This document shows, piece after piece, positions 34,330-46,271 of a stretch of 64,000 bases of DNA (positions are counted from its first letter, which is position 1; the number at the start of each line of letters is the position of its first letter). A model generated the notes under the pieces. The model was not told the origin of the DNA. It ran no database searches and saw only the letters and a list, made by a program, of their open reading frames with translations. The position numbers were made by a program, and so were the translations under genes. Location of the stretch: contig NC_041809.1 of the NCBI RefSeq assembly GCF_900964775.1, positions 248,001 to 312,000 on the forward strand, read 5' to 3'. Source of the stretch: Scleropages formosus (lineage: Eukaryota > Chordata > Actinopteri > Osteoglossiformes > Osteoglossidae).

Positions 34330-34512
34330 TTACATTTATTTGAAGCCTTTCTCCAGAGTGACATTACTTCCACCAGGCTGTTTACCTCTTTCTACAGCAG
34401 GGTAAGTTTTACTGTATCAGTGCACGCACGCACGGTAAGTACTCTGGGAACTACAGCAGAAGTGGGGATTTGAACCTGCATCTCTAACCACTGTGGCACC
34501 TGCTGCCCCACT
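34330..34512 (-). mobile_element. tRNA-derived SINE (family B)
   Basis: Minus-strand element: the head (right) contains GGTTCAAATCCCCAC, the body CAGGGTAAGTTTTACTG in plus sense, and the tail is at the left (TACATTTATTTGAAGCC). Confidence 0.75.
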
Positions 34513-37320
34513 GCTGCTTGTGCTCCTACTCACCTTCTTACTGATGCACCTGAGATGACCCCCCTCCCCCCAACAAGGGCGGGCCGATGGCCCTGTTCAT
34601 GAGCACAGGCTCAAAGGTCCCCTTAGGGACAGCACCGTATTTCTGAAGTAGCAGGACGGCAGGTCTCCCCTCCCCATCTCACCATTTTGCTCCTGCAGCA
34701 GCAGGGGGCGCAGTGGTTAAGGATCAGGATGTGGCTGTCCACAGTGGGACGTCTCTGTGTTTCCATGGTGACCGTGCAAGTACACAAACGCAGCGACTTG
34801 TCTTTTTTGGGGGAGTGGGGGTGTGCCCGAAACCTAGAGGACTTTTAAATATCGGTACAAAGTGATGAGCGCCGGGGTGTCACTTCTGGAGAGGAGCAGC
34901 TGTGTGACACCTCCCCCCCCAGGGTTTGAGACAGTTGTTCCACACGGAGCTAAAACCAGCAGGGATTTTAATAGCTCTGCCCATTAGGAGCAGCTCTGGG
35001 GATGAGCTTTTAAAAGGCCAGCAGCACCCGCTTAGCACCGTGACTCCGCCCACCTCACCATGAGCACCATGAGGAGAAGGTGTGAAGACTTTGTGGTGAT
35101 TCACACTGTCCTTTATTGTGGAAGAAGGACGGAAGGAGCTCCTCAGAGCAAACCCATCTGAGTGACACATGTCCAACAACCACTGAACTGCATCCCACTC
35201 CACTGTGACCTGCTCTAGTGCTGCCGAAGGTCACAAAGATCACATCTTGAGCAGACAGCAGCCATGAAACCCTGGGATCTCCAGTCTGGAGAGCCTTCAA
35301 AGCTTGATATTGTTTCCACAAGGACCACAACCAGAAGAGGAGACCGGACAGACTCTCCAGGAGTCCAGCATCTGCCCTGAATGAGCTGGGCTCTGAGCTG
35401 GACGCTGAAAATGTGGACACAAGTGCAGGTCCAGGGGATGAGTGAAGCACCTCTCATACAAATTGCCAGGGCTCACGATCGCCGACCATCTCGAGGTCTC
35501 GGTGCTCATGTTGACGACGTTTGAAAACTGCCTCAACCCTCCAGTGTCCATTGCTGCGTAGCCACAACAAACTTCACACTGTTCCTTTCCAGCACCCTTC
35601 CAAGTGTGACCCCCGGCTTAGAGCACACATCCCCCCCCAGAGACTGGAACCACCACCCCTGTCTGCTGGATGTTCACTTGGTTTTCAAGGTGTGCCTTAG
35701 CCAGGAAAGCCCAAAAACTTCGAGTGGTTCCTGCATTTCTGGGCAAAACTCCTCGTCCTGACGGCATGAGCCCCCCCCCCCCCGATGGCGACCCCAACCG
35801 CGTGGTCATTCCCCAGCCATTTCGCTCCAACCCGATAGTTGTGGCATTGCCAACCAGCCTCTGAGAACCAAACAAATTCCTCTCTGCTGCCCGTCCTGGA
35901 CAGCAAATTGCCAGGCTTATGGGAAGTATCAACTGGAGTTTTACCACATTATACCATGTACATCCCACTGTTTAGCAACTCCCACTGGCTCGAGTCAGGA
36001 GGGCAGCAAGAGACCATATCCAGTCTGGAATGGAATCGAACCCCCAGGAAGAGCTGGACACTGGCGGTACAGAAAGGGAGGTGTGGTCTGATCTACACAG
36101 CCTGTTGCCACAGCAACCTTTGCCAGCATAAGCAAAGTGAAAATTGATTGATTGATGGATTGTTTACTCTGACTTTGCCCTCATGGACAGCACTGTATCA
36201 CGTTGCTCTCTGAATGCTTTAGTTCCGCCCACAGAAGGACAGGTGACTGGAAAGTTCTGTCTTTCTCTTCTCTCTGTCACCCAGCGGATGGCGGCCTCCT
36301 GAAAATAGACATTGTCCAAACTGTCCTTGTCCATCATTTCGGCTGGTCTTCATCGTGTCCCCGCCAGCATCTTCTTCCTATTTCTGTGTGTTTTGTCCTC
36401 TTGCTCAAACAGAACCAAGTGCACTTGTCACAAGACGTGTTGGACCACGCTGCCCCAGGGTTCACCCACGATGTGTCCCTCGTTCTGCAGCGCGTGTCTT
36501 CGCCGCCGGGACCCGTGGTGGTCCAGCTGATCTCTGCTGATCCTGCAGAGCCACAGGGCATGTTGGAAAGAACGAGCATCTGGGTTAATGTCGCGGCTGA
36601 AGATTACATGTGGTTGGCATGGTGACACAACATGCACACAACGTATCCCTTTCCTCAAACCCACGTCTGGAGCTCTGACTGCAGTCGAAGCCACAGCTGA
36701 AGAGCAGCTCTGCAAGGGGGTGAGAAAGAGTCGCTGTGACCAAGTCCATCCGTCTGGCTGCTGCTCTCTTCTTCTTCATCCAACTTTTCCGTCATCAGAG
36801 TCCAACCTTCTCATGATGTGTCCAAAGTGTGAGAACCTCAGTCTCGTCATCTGTGCTTCCACTCGCAGTTTCTGATTTGATCTGGTATCCGTCTATGTGT
36901 CTTTCTGTGTGTTCATGCTGTCACATTCCAAAGAAGTCCATGTGTCTCCTGTCCTGCTTCTTCACCATCTTCCTCTTCCACACCAGTACAGTGTCACTGT
37001 AAACACACTATGGATAGAACACATTTGCTCTTTGCTCCTGTGGATCCATCAGCACATTTGAGGACCTTCTCCAGATCTTCCATCACAGCTCTACTGAGTG
37101 CTGCTCTGCAGCGTATCTCCTGGCTGCTGCACATGCACTGATTTAGCCATTTATACAGCAGGGTGTTCTTACAGTGCCTTCATCTAGACTACTGGGAGTG
37201 AGAGTCAAACCCAAAACTCTCAGATGATGAGGCAGACACTGTCCCCACTACTCCTCCTGCTGCTCCCATTCAGCACCTTTCACACAAAGTCTGAGCTGCC
37301 CAGGGGTCCTGACACAGTGC

Positions 37321-37680
37321 TACATTTATTTATTTAGCAGATGTTTTTGTCCAAAGCAACTTCCAATAAACTCTGTGTCGTCTTATCAACCCACACCTTA
37401 TTTACCATGGTTATTTACACCGCTAGATACACTACTTACAATGGGTCACTCATCCATACATCAGTGGAACACACTCTCTGTGTCACTCACACACTATGGA
37501 GGAACCTGAACAGCATGTCTTTGGATTATGGGAGGAAACCAGAGCACCCGGAGGAATCTCATGCAGATAGAGGGAGAACATGCAAACTCCCCACAGACTG
37601 AACGGGGATCGAACCCACGTCCTCTCGCACCATCCAGGCGCTGTGATACAGCAGCACTACTCGCTGTGCCACCGTACTAC
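37321..37680 (-). mobile_element. tRNA-derived SINE (family C), near full length
   Basis: On the minus strand it begins with a tRNA-like head (GTGGCACAGCGAGTAGTGCT, then GTGGGTTCGATCCCC), followed by GAGTTTGCATGTTCTCCC and GGTTTCCTCCCATAATCCAA, and ends in the shared tail reading CTGCTAAATAAATAAATGTA. It abuts the first visible rims1 exon by about 50 bp. Confidence 0.85.
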
Positions 37681-37730
37681 TGTCCACAGGGTGGCGCTGC
37701 ACTCACACATCTCTCTCTGTTCCCATGCAG

Positions 37731-39628
37731 CACGGGAATGCAGGAGAGACGCAAGGGGAGCATTGATCTGCAGCAGCGGGGACGGTTTGAGGATGACACC
37801 TCCACGGAGGACACACCTCTGCCTGGGACACGCCCACCTCGGGACCACACCCCCACCTGTGCTGTCTGCTGTAGGACTAAGTTTGCTGCAGGTTGTGGCC
37901 ACAGGTGCTCCTACTGCCACACCAGGTTCTGTGCCCGCTGTGGGGGGAAGGTCTCACTGTGCCATCACAGTGTAAGTTTACGTGCCTCTGTGTGTGTTTG
38001 TCACAGTCAGGTACACTATATGCTCCAGGCCCCCCCCATACACAGAGAAACCCTAATCAGGAGCTCGTGGGTTTTACATTAGTAAGTGCTGTAGCGCCCT
38101 CTAGAGTCCAACTGCAGAAATGCACAGGCATCATTTTGAGCCCAAGGCTCACTGCTGGTGTGTGAGAAGGTGTGTGTGCAGGTTGTGTGTCTCAGCAATG
38201 CACCGCTCTCATTCTCCCACCTCCCTCCTGATGTTCAGCAGCTGACACACTTTCAGCTCCTCGGGCATTTTAGCGGGACATGTGAGTTGCATGTCTGGGC
38301 TCTCCGGGTCCCAACCAGATTATCTGTGGATTATGTTTCCGCTGCCGCAGTGACCCACCCACACGCACACAGACACGCACAAACACATTAGAGAGCCGCC
38401 CCTCGCTGGTGCTCTGATTTAAGGTCATCCAGAGCTCAAGGTTCTGCCACTTTCCCTGAAACCAGTTGAGACAGGTTTGGACCCTCTGCTGCTGTGGCTC
38501 TGATGGTGCTGATGCTCATGCCCGCTGTGCGCTGTAGTGCCCAGGATTCCTGAACGGGGGGCCACGGCTGCGGGGGGCCGGTATCTCGGCCCCAGCGTGA
38601 GCTGAGCTCCAGTGCACCAACTGGGATTAGGGTCACATAATCCTTCCTGGGAATATTTTCTAGGATCCCCAGCAGCTGTGCATCGTGTATCTGACTTAGT
38701 TCAGATTAGTTTGGATCTGTGCCAGGCTGCACCCAATCAGGACGCCAGGTTCTCGCACTGACTCCGCCCCCCCCCCCCCCCCCAACCGCCCACCACGGTG
38801 CCTCTGTGGGAGCTGGACGTGCCGCTGCGGAAGGTTCTGGCCCTTTTTGGAGGTGTTTCTTTTCGGCTGCGGGGACGTGTTTGACAGTGCATCGCGTCTC
38901 GGGACCCGGACCCTATGCGGGACGGTCATCTGTGAGTACGACGTTCGCATGACCGCTCAGTCGGAGCGATGCTTAGCGCTGCTCCTGTGCAGACAGCCGT
39001 TCCGTAGCGCTGACCTCGACCCGCGGCCTCTCTCGTCCTCTTCTGTGTCTCTGCACACAGGGGACACTTAGAGGTGTGTTTCATAATTTGTCTGACTGTC
39101 CCCTACACTTGTCTCACTGTCCCCTGCTTCTGTCTCACTGTTCCCTACACCCGTCTCACTGTCCCTTACTCCTGTCTCACTGTCTCCTGCTCCTGTCTTA
39201 CTGTCTTCTACACCTATCTCACTGTCCCCTGCTATAGTCTGAGTGTCCGCGACACCTGGATTTGTTTCACCTGTGTGACTCTCAGACACGCTGAGCCCAC
39301 AGCTGTGCCCTCAGGTGCCGCTGTCCTCTGTCCCACATTGAACAGTCTCACTGCTCCTCATCCCTCTGTCCTCGTTTTCTCAGGTGATCTGGGTGTGCAA
39401 CTTGTGCCGGAAGCAGCAGGTGAAAGTCGTCAGGCCACAGCAGAGGTCACCCAGGTTGGACCATGAGCCCAGTGCCGTGGGCGTGGCCTTGAGCGCCCTG
39501 GTCATGTGCGGCCACACGGCGGCGCTCTCCAGGTCACACGTTCGCTTCACGGAGCGCCACGGCCCAGCCGACCCCTCGCGTGTGAGCATGAGCACCTGCC
39601 GCTCCCCCAGCAAGCCCCCCTGGGACAG
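37731..39628 (+). CDS. rims1: rims1 exons encoding the FYVE-type zinc finger
   Basis: Exon 37731-37971 encodes [20 protein letters not shown] and [11 protein letters not shown]. Exon 39384-39628 continues [12 protein letters not shown], giving the eight zinc-ligand cysteines of the Munc13-binding RIM finger. Extending the second exon to 39628 (donor gtatgt) leaves phase 2, as exon 39946 needs; stopping at the earlier gtgaaa after KQQ would break the frame. The residues between the finger and position 39628 have no obvious human counterpart. Confidence 0.88.
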
Positions 39629-41495
39629 GTATGTTGTGCAGGGAGCTCAGGTCGGAGGGGGCGGGGCCAAGCCCGTCTCACTCGCACTCCCTTTTCTGTT
39701 GCTGACAGTCCAGGTTGCAGCGTGTGAGTTTTACCTGTATTTACATGATCCTGTTTGATAACCCTCCCGGAGACGGCTCAGCCGCTTAATCCGCGTGCAA
39801 AACCCCTTTCGCTCTCTGATTGCTGCTGCTTTTATTGTCCTGTTGAACCCGCATGCGTCGCGGGAGGTCTTTGCGGAGCTGCTTGTCTCTCTGGCACCGG
39901 TCTCTCCAATGGGTCTTGTTGATCACAGCTTCCTGTTTCCCGCAGGAGGACAACGCACTCAGTCCCGCTACAGAATGGAAAGGGAGGCCTTGCTGGTGAT
40001 GAGCACCAGGGGCGGAGCCTCCACAAAGTGCACTCCAAGGACCACGCCCACTGTCAGGGGGAGGAGTTACCACAGGGGACACGGTGCCACCGGGCCTGCC
40101 CCCCAAAAGCCACGCAGCTGGAAAAGAAGGAAACGAAGGCGCCCAGCATCCGAAGGGGGCGCCGACACGGCCACTCAGCCGGAGGCGAGGTAGACTGCGC
40201 CAAGGAGGCAGGGGTCGCGCTCGCTCTGGCGAGCAGTGGAGCGGGTGACCGGGAAAGGACCGCGGGAGCTCCTGAAGAAAACCGCCCGAGCACACCCCCC
40301 TGCCCGACACCATTCCCCTTCAGGGAGCTGCAGGACCGCGGCACGCGGCAGCACGGCAGCTCCTTCTTGGGCGAGCGTACGAGGACCGCAAGGGCCGACA
40401 GCAACCTGCTTGGTGTCAATCGTTTGGAGGCGCTGCCTTCGCCATGCCTCTGCAGGAGGAAACGGAACGCGGGCAGAACGCCGGTGTCCGCCGGCAGCTC
40501 GGAGGAAGAGGAGGAGGTGTTCCGCAGCAGTGAGGAAGGAGACCCGGAGACGGTCGGGGAGAGAGGTGAGTCCCGCTCCAGCGAGAGGGGGCGCTGCCGG
40601 ACCGACGGGGGGAGGGAGGCTGTCGGAGGGGCTCTGGCTGATGTTCCGTCTCCCCTCTCCAGGCTCCTGGAGGAAGTGTCACCTGGACACTGCTGCGTGG
40701 CCGGTGAGTTGGACCGTGTACCACCAGGCACTGGAGGGACCGAGCAAGCTGGTGCATCACAGAAATGGCTGAAATGGAGCACAGATTCTTGAAAGATTTC
40801 ATTGTATGATGTACTTGCAGAACATTTTAGTAATGGCATGTTACTGTCATGGAAGAGTCTTGAACGCGGCGCCGTCTTCCAATATGATGACCGTTGGCAA
40901 CTTTGTTCATCAGCCAAATGCAGCGTGTTAAGAAACACCGCCTTAGTTTTAATAGGCGTTAAACAGGAGGGCACAGCAGTGCAGCGAGTAGTGTTGATGT
41001 CTCAGAGCACCTTTGGGGTGCGAAAGGATGTGGGTTCGATCCCCGCTCAGTCTCTGTGGAGTTTGCATGTTCTCCCCATGCTCCGAGTGCCCTGGTTTCC
41101 TCCCACAGTCCAAAGACAAGCTGTTTAGATCGATATCGGTGACTCCGAATTGCACTCAGTGTGTGAGGCTACCCTGCGAGGGACTGGTATCTCCCCTCAG
41201 CCCTGCACCCAGTGTTTTCGGGATAGGCTCCGGATCACCATGATTCTGTTCAGGACAAGTGCTTATTGAAACTGGATGGAAGGATTATGAAATGTAACTG
41301 GAAAACACCTCATATGTATCCAAGTGTACAAGTTCTAACACATGTTAAACAAAATATATTATTGAGAAGGTGACAAGATGAGTATGAGGTCAGAAAGAAA
41401 ATTAAAAAAAAAAAACATACTTATGATATGTTGCAATGGGCACTCCCTCCTCCCTCGTCGGAGTGTGCTTATGCACAGCCCTTGATTGGCATTTC

Positions 41496-41537
<42 letters not shown>

Positions 41538-44500
41538 GACCGGTGTGGGATTACATCTCTGTCCCCTGCAGCCCCCTGTGTTGTGGCAGCCGTCCAAGGA
41601 AGGCGACCGTTTAATCGGACGGATCACTCTGAGCAAAGGGACGCCGGTGTCAGAGACTGGGGGACAGCTGGGGCTGAAGGTGAGCGCCGCCACTGGGGAG
41701 GCGGTGTGGCCGGTGATGTCACCAGGGGGTGTGGCCAGTAGCACCGCTGGAGGTGTCATGCCGCTGTTCTGCAGGTTGTCGGGGGGAAGGTCACGGACAC
41801 AGGGGAGCTGGGGGCTTTCATCACCAAGGTGAAGAGAGGAAGCCTTGCTGACGTAGTGGGACACCTACAGGCAGGTGGGCTCCACTGCGCTTCTCGCCTT
41901 CACGTCTGCACGTAATGTGTCCGACATTTACAGAGACTGTGGAAAGCTCTGGAAAGTTCACGCAGGGTGAACGCCTGCTCTGACCATTTGAAGAACCCAA
42001 ACTAGTTGTGTCTAAATAGTCTTACATCTCACTCACCTTTGTGGGCAGCGGCGCCGAGACACACCTGGAATCGACTCCCTGTCTAGCGTCCAGGCCTGAT
42101 CGCTCCATACACTCCATGTACCTTTGTTTTTGTTCTTACCGGATCTCCTGCTTTCTGGATCTCTGGTGTTTTGCAATCATTTGTGAGCATTAGGCATTTA
42201 GGAAAAACCACGTTTCTAGTTCTCATACCTTATTGAATGAGCCCCGAACATGCGGTGTACGGTGGGTGATGCAGTGATACAGTGAAAATTACCATGCTGT
42301 GTAAATGGGCAAATCAGAGTAAGTCACTCTGGAGATGCGTGTGTCGGTGGCATGAATGAATGACTAAATAGCTGATCGGTGAGCTTCCCCTCGCTGCCCC
42401 TCATTCCAGGTGATGAGGTGCTGCTCTGGAATGGCAAGTCCTTGCCAGGATCGACAAAGAAGGAGGTCTACAACATCATTCTGGAATCCAAAATGGATCC
42501 CCAAGTGGAAATTGTGGTTTCGAGGTCCATCAGGTGAGTGTGAGATGTTCTGGGGTTCTGAATATGTCTCTGCTGAGCTCTTCTGCCTTTTGGCACAGTG
42601 GCCCGCAGAGACGCTGCAGGAAACCTGAAGCATTTATCTCTGCAAAATAGCCACCAGGCCAAGAGTTTGGGGTCACAGCTGAGGGCCAACTGGAGCTCCA
42701 CACACCTCACACCTAAGTAACCAGGGAGCTGCGTAGTCGGTCAGCTGAATCCATACGCTCTGTATGTTTGGCACATGCTGTTTGTCCAAAGAAATGTGTG
42801 TACAGCTTTAAGAGCAAACATCTGTCTGTTCGCCCTGCTGTCCGTCCGTCCGTCTGTCTGTCGCTCTGTCTCTCTGTTTATCTGAGATTTACAGCACATA
42901 AGCACATGCAGTTCTTCCTGGTTCATTTGGGGGGGGGGCATCGATGGGCTCTGGGTTTTGGGCTCTGGGCTCCGCTCAGTGGTGCTGAAGCTGAGGCTTC
43001 ACTCACTCACTCACTCACTCACTGGGATGCCACTCGGTTGACTGGGACTGGAGTGTAAATGCAAACTAACTCCTCATTTTCTTGTCTTTTAGAGTGACCT
43101 TGTCTCTCTGTCTCCTTTAACCACGTCTCTCTGTCTGTGTGTTTCTTCTGAAAACGTCCGCAAGAAGGATGTGCAGAACATACGAGTAAGTAAAGCGGAC
43201 AGAGCGGCCGCACGTCCGCCATAAGGCCCAGCGGTCACTCCCACCGCTGGCGCTTCGGCCGCTCGGACCGGGGATCCTTACGGTGCTTCCGCGGAGGGCC
43301 TCTTACTTTGACAATAACATTTTCGAAACAAGTACTAATTGGAAATATAATAATATAGCACAATACTGCCCTGCAGAGACATAATAAGCCTTTAATCAGC
43401 CTCTACTCCGGCATCGTATTTGCTTGCTTGTGTATCTTATAATATTAAAAAAAAAGAAGAAAAATCAGTAGGACAATATCAGGATTTGTCTATCCTGTGT
43501 TTTATGCACCCACTTGAACGATGAACCTCGGTGCAGCAAGCGGAAGGTAGGAAGGTAACAAACTAGGTTTGCTTGAGTCACGTCCGCAGTTATGTCTCTT
43601 TCTCTTAACGTAACGCGTAAGTCGTACTTTTGCTGAGACGTACGTCACTTTGGACGAAATGTAAATAATTCCTTGTGTAGATCATCAAGTTCCAGCGAAA
43701 TGAATTCAGCGCAGTCGTTTCCGGAAGCGGTTAAGAGCCCCTCGACTTCGACAGGTTCCCAGCCTAGGAGGCAAATTCAGCTTGAACGTACGAAAAGGAC
43801 GTACGTGCTGCCCGTACGACTTTTACGGTTTTTCTGACTGCAAGAGACAGCTGCTCTTCCGCACGCAGCTATTAGGTGGCAGTAAGAAGCAGAGCAGGGA
43901 TGCGGGACTACATTCATTCTACTCACTGCCACAGTGTTCGCAGTGTTCGCAGTGTTTAGTGTTCAGTGTTCAGTGTTCACAGCTCCTGTGTGCTGTTCCT
44001 CACTGCCCATGATCAGTAACACGATGAGCAACTTTGTACACATTTATGGGAGGAGTGAGTCACAGGAGTTTGTGAAAATAAATAAGTAAACAAATAAATG
44101 TAATGTAATATAATGTAAATGTAAATTTAAAACTTTTGCTTTCAGTCCTGAGAGAGAGAGAGAGAGAGAAGAGAAGAACTCTTTTACATCATATTCATTC
44201 CACGCATGTTTGGTAATTAATGTGGGACTTTTCTCGAGCTCAGAGCGACCAGAGAAGGTGAGGAGCAGACAGACACACAGATACAGACACTGCACTGTGC
44301 CCCATTAGACCAGTCGTAGGACTAGAACGTACCAACCAGCTCTTGGTCCCTCCTCACCTGTGCTGTGCTCTTTTATAAGCTCGTACTGCTACACACCTGT
44401 AGTCCTCTTGTGCTGTGTGTGCGTGTGGAAATAAACAGAAAATGTCTTTCCTCTAGAGATGCGCCGAGGGTTCCGGAGGTGTCGCGTGCTCCGTCAGAGT

Positions 44501-46221
44501 CCCGTAAGTCTTCACGTTGCCTTGGACTGCAAGGTCCCTGTGATCTGGCCCGCGTGAGCGTGGACAGACGCGACGCGTTGCTTGCTGCCAACACTGACCC
44601 AAGCGCGGTGCGATCCGCAGGGTCCGCTTCGCTTGAGTCCCCAGCACGGGAGCGCCTCTCTCAGCCCCCCAGGTCCTTCGCTAGCAACGGGACGCGGAGA
44701 GACCCCCCCCAGCTGTCCGTGAGTAACCGCAAAGGCAGCGTCTCGTGGCTCCCCGCCACCTTCCTGGTTTCCTCTTTGTCACCGCGGACTGCGTTTGACA
44801 GGTGAAGCTGTGCTACGACAACATCGGTCATCAGCTCGTCGTCAACGTGCTCCAGGCCTCGGACCTGCCGGCGCGGCCAGACGGACGCCCGAGGAACCCC
44901 TACGTGAAAATGTACCTGCTGCCTGACCGCAGGTACCTGTTGAGCGCCGTGAGCGGTGACCTCGTCCCCGGGACCACCGGCTCTGAGACATGTTGCGAAT
45001 TCTTACTCGCTGAAGTTATTGCAGTGGGGACCGAGGACTTGGGTGTCCGGGTGTGTCCGGGTGTGTAAAGGTGCGTATAGGGGTGTCAAGGCTGGAGGCC
45101 ATTTGCTCTCTCTTATCCCACCCAGTGACAAGAGCAAGCGCAGGAGCAAAACGGTGAAGAAGAGTTTGGCCCCCAGGTGGAACCAGACCTTCCTGTACAG
45201 CCAGGTGCAGCACAGGGACCTGCGAGAGCGAACCCTCGAGCTGAGCGTGTGGGACCAGCCACGCGCGCAGGAGGAGGAGAGTCACCCGCTGGGGGAGGTG
45301 TGACTTCCTGGGGAGGGCGGTCGCCTTGTCACTCATCTGCACTCATCGCGGCTGTAGTTCACATCATAAATGGCTCCCTGTGTGCCTCAGAGCTGCTGAA
45401 TCCCTCCCACATTGAAGAAGAAGGGACTCAAACCAATCTCTTCGAGAGTCTGAACATGTGCGCTGGTACTGTGTGTGCAGGTGCTCATTGAGCTGGAGTT
45501 GGCACCACTGGATGACAGAGCGCACTGGTATGAGCTGCAGGTGCATGATGGGTCCACACCCACAGCCCACCCTCCCAGGGGTAAGAACACGCGGTCCTGC
45601 TTCATCCTGTGGCTTCATGTTGGCTTTCTGGAGGACTGATGACAGTTTGGTATCTGCCGTGTGTGTGTGTGTGTGTGTGATGGAGCAGGTGAAGACAGCT
45701 ACTCTGGAGACAAGGACATGTCCAGCATGCTGTCATCACCTGAGCGGCAGAGAGCTACGCTGCAGCAGATCGACCAGGGCAGGGGCCCCTGGCGCCCTAT
45801 CAGTGGGGCCCCCCACAGGTGAGCCCCTGCCAGGTGTGTAAGTGTGTCACACTGTGTGTGTCTGTGTCTGTGTCTGCAGATGGTTCAGAGCACAGTGTCT
45901 CCCTTCGTGTGGGAACAAAGGTGTGTTTGTCCACTCGTTGTGCTCTTGCGGTGCCAGTGGCTTAGGAGCGACCCTGTCTCACATGCAGACAGTCTTTCAC
46001 ACACACAAACACACACACTGCACCTTTGTTTTCATGTTAAATTATTGTAGTGCCCTTGATAAATGTTCTTATGCTAAACTGATACAGTAAAAACTACTCT
46101 GCTGTATCAGTGTGGCGGGGGGGCATGGTGGTGCAGCAGGTTTGGCCGGGGCCTGCTCTCTGGTTGGTCTGGGGTTCGAGTCCTGGTTGGGGTGTCCTGC
46201 AACGGACTGACGTCCTGTCCG

Positions 46222-46271
<50 letters not shown>

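Larger units (their letters stand above)
31085..37730. other. Interval between asrgl1 (-) and the first visible rims1 exon (+)
   Basis: Divergent flank. It holds a GTCATGTGACCACCCCC tandem at about 31478-31525, SINE tail remnants near 32840-32900, the LTR-like fossil at about 33320-33560, a 13-bp TACAGTACGGTTA tandem at 33733-33775, CpG-rich sequence at 34030-34255 ending in a good donor (TTCAG/gtgagt), a minus-oriented family-B SINE at about 34330-34512, transposon-like unidentified sequence at about 35450-37130, and a family-C SINE at 37321. No conserved N-terminal RIM exon was recognised. Confidence 0.45.

Noticed and set aside
24805-37730. miR-30 hairpin search; hits such as TGTAAACACTG (24088) and TGTAAACAGG (28796)
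   Set aside because: Seed partly matches but the mature sequence and the complementary arm are absent.
45880-45920. Possible short extra rims1 exon with AG and gtgtgt borders
   Set aside because: Including it breaks the phase between exons 45689-45818 and 46831-46923, which join correctly without it.
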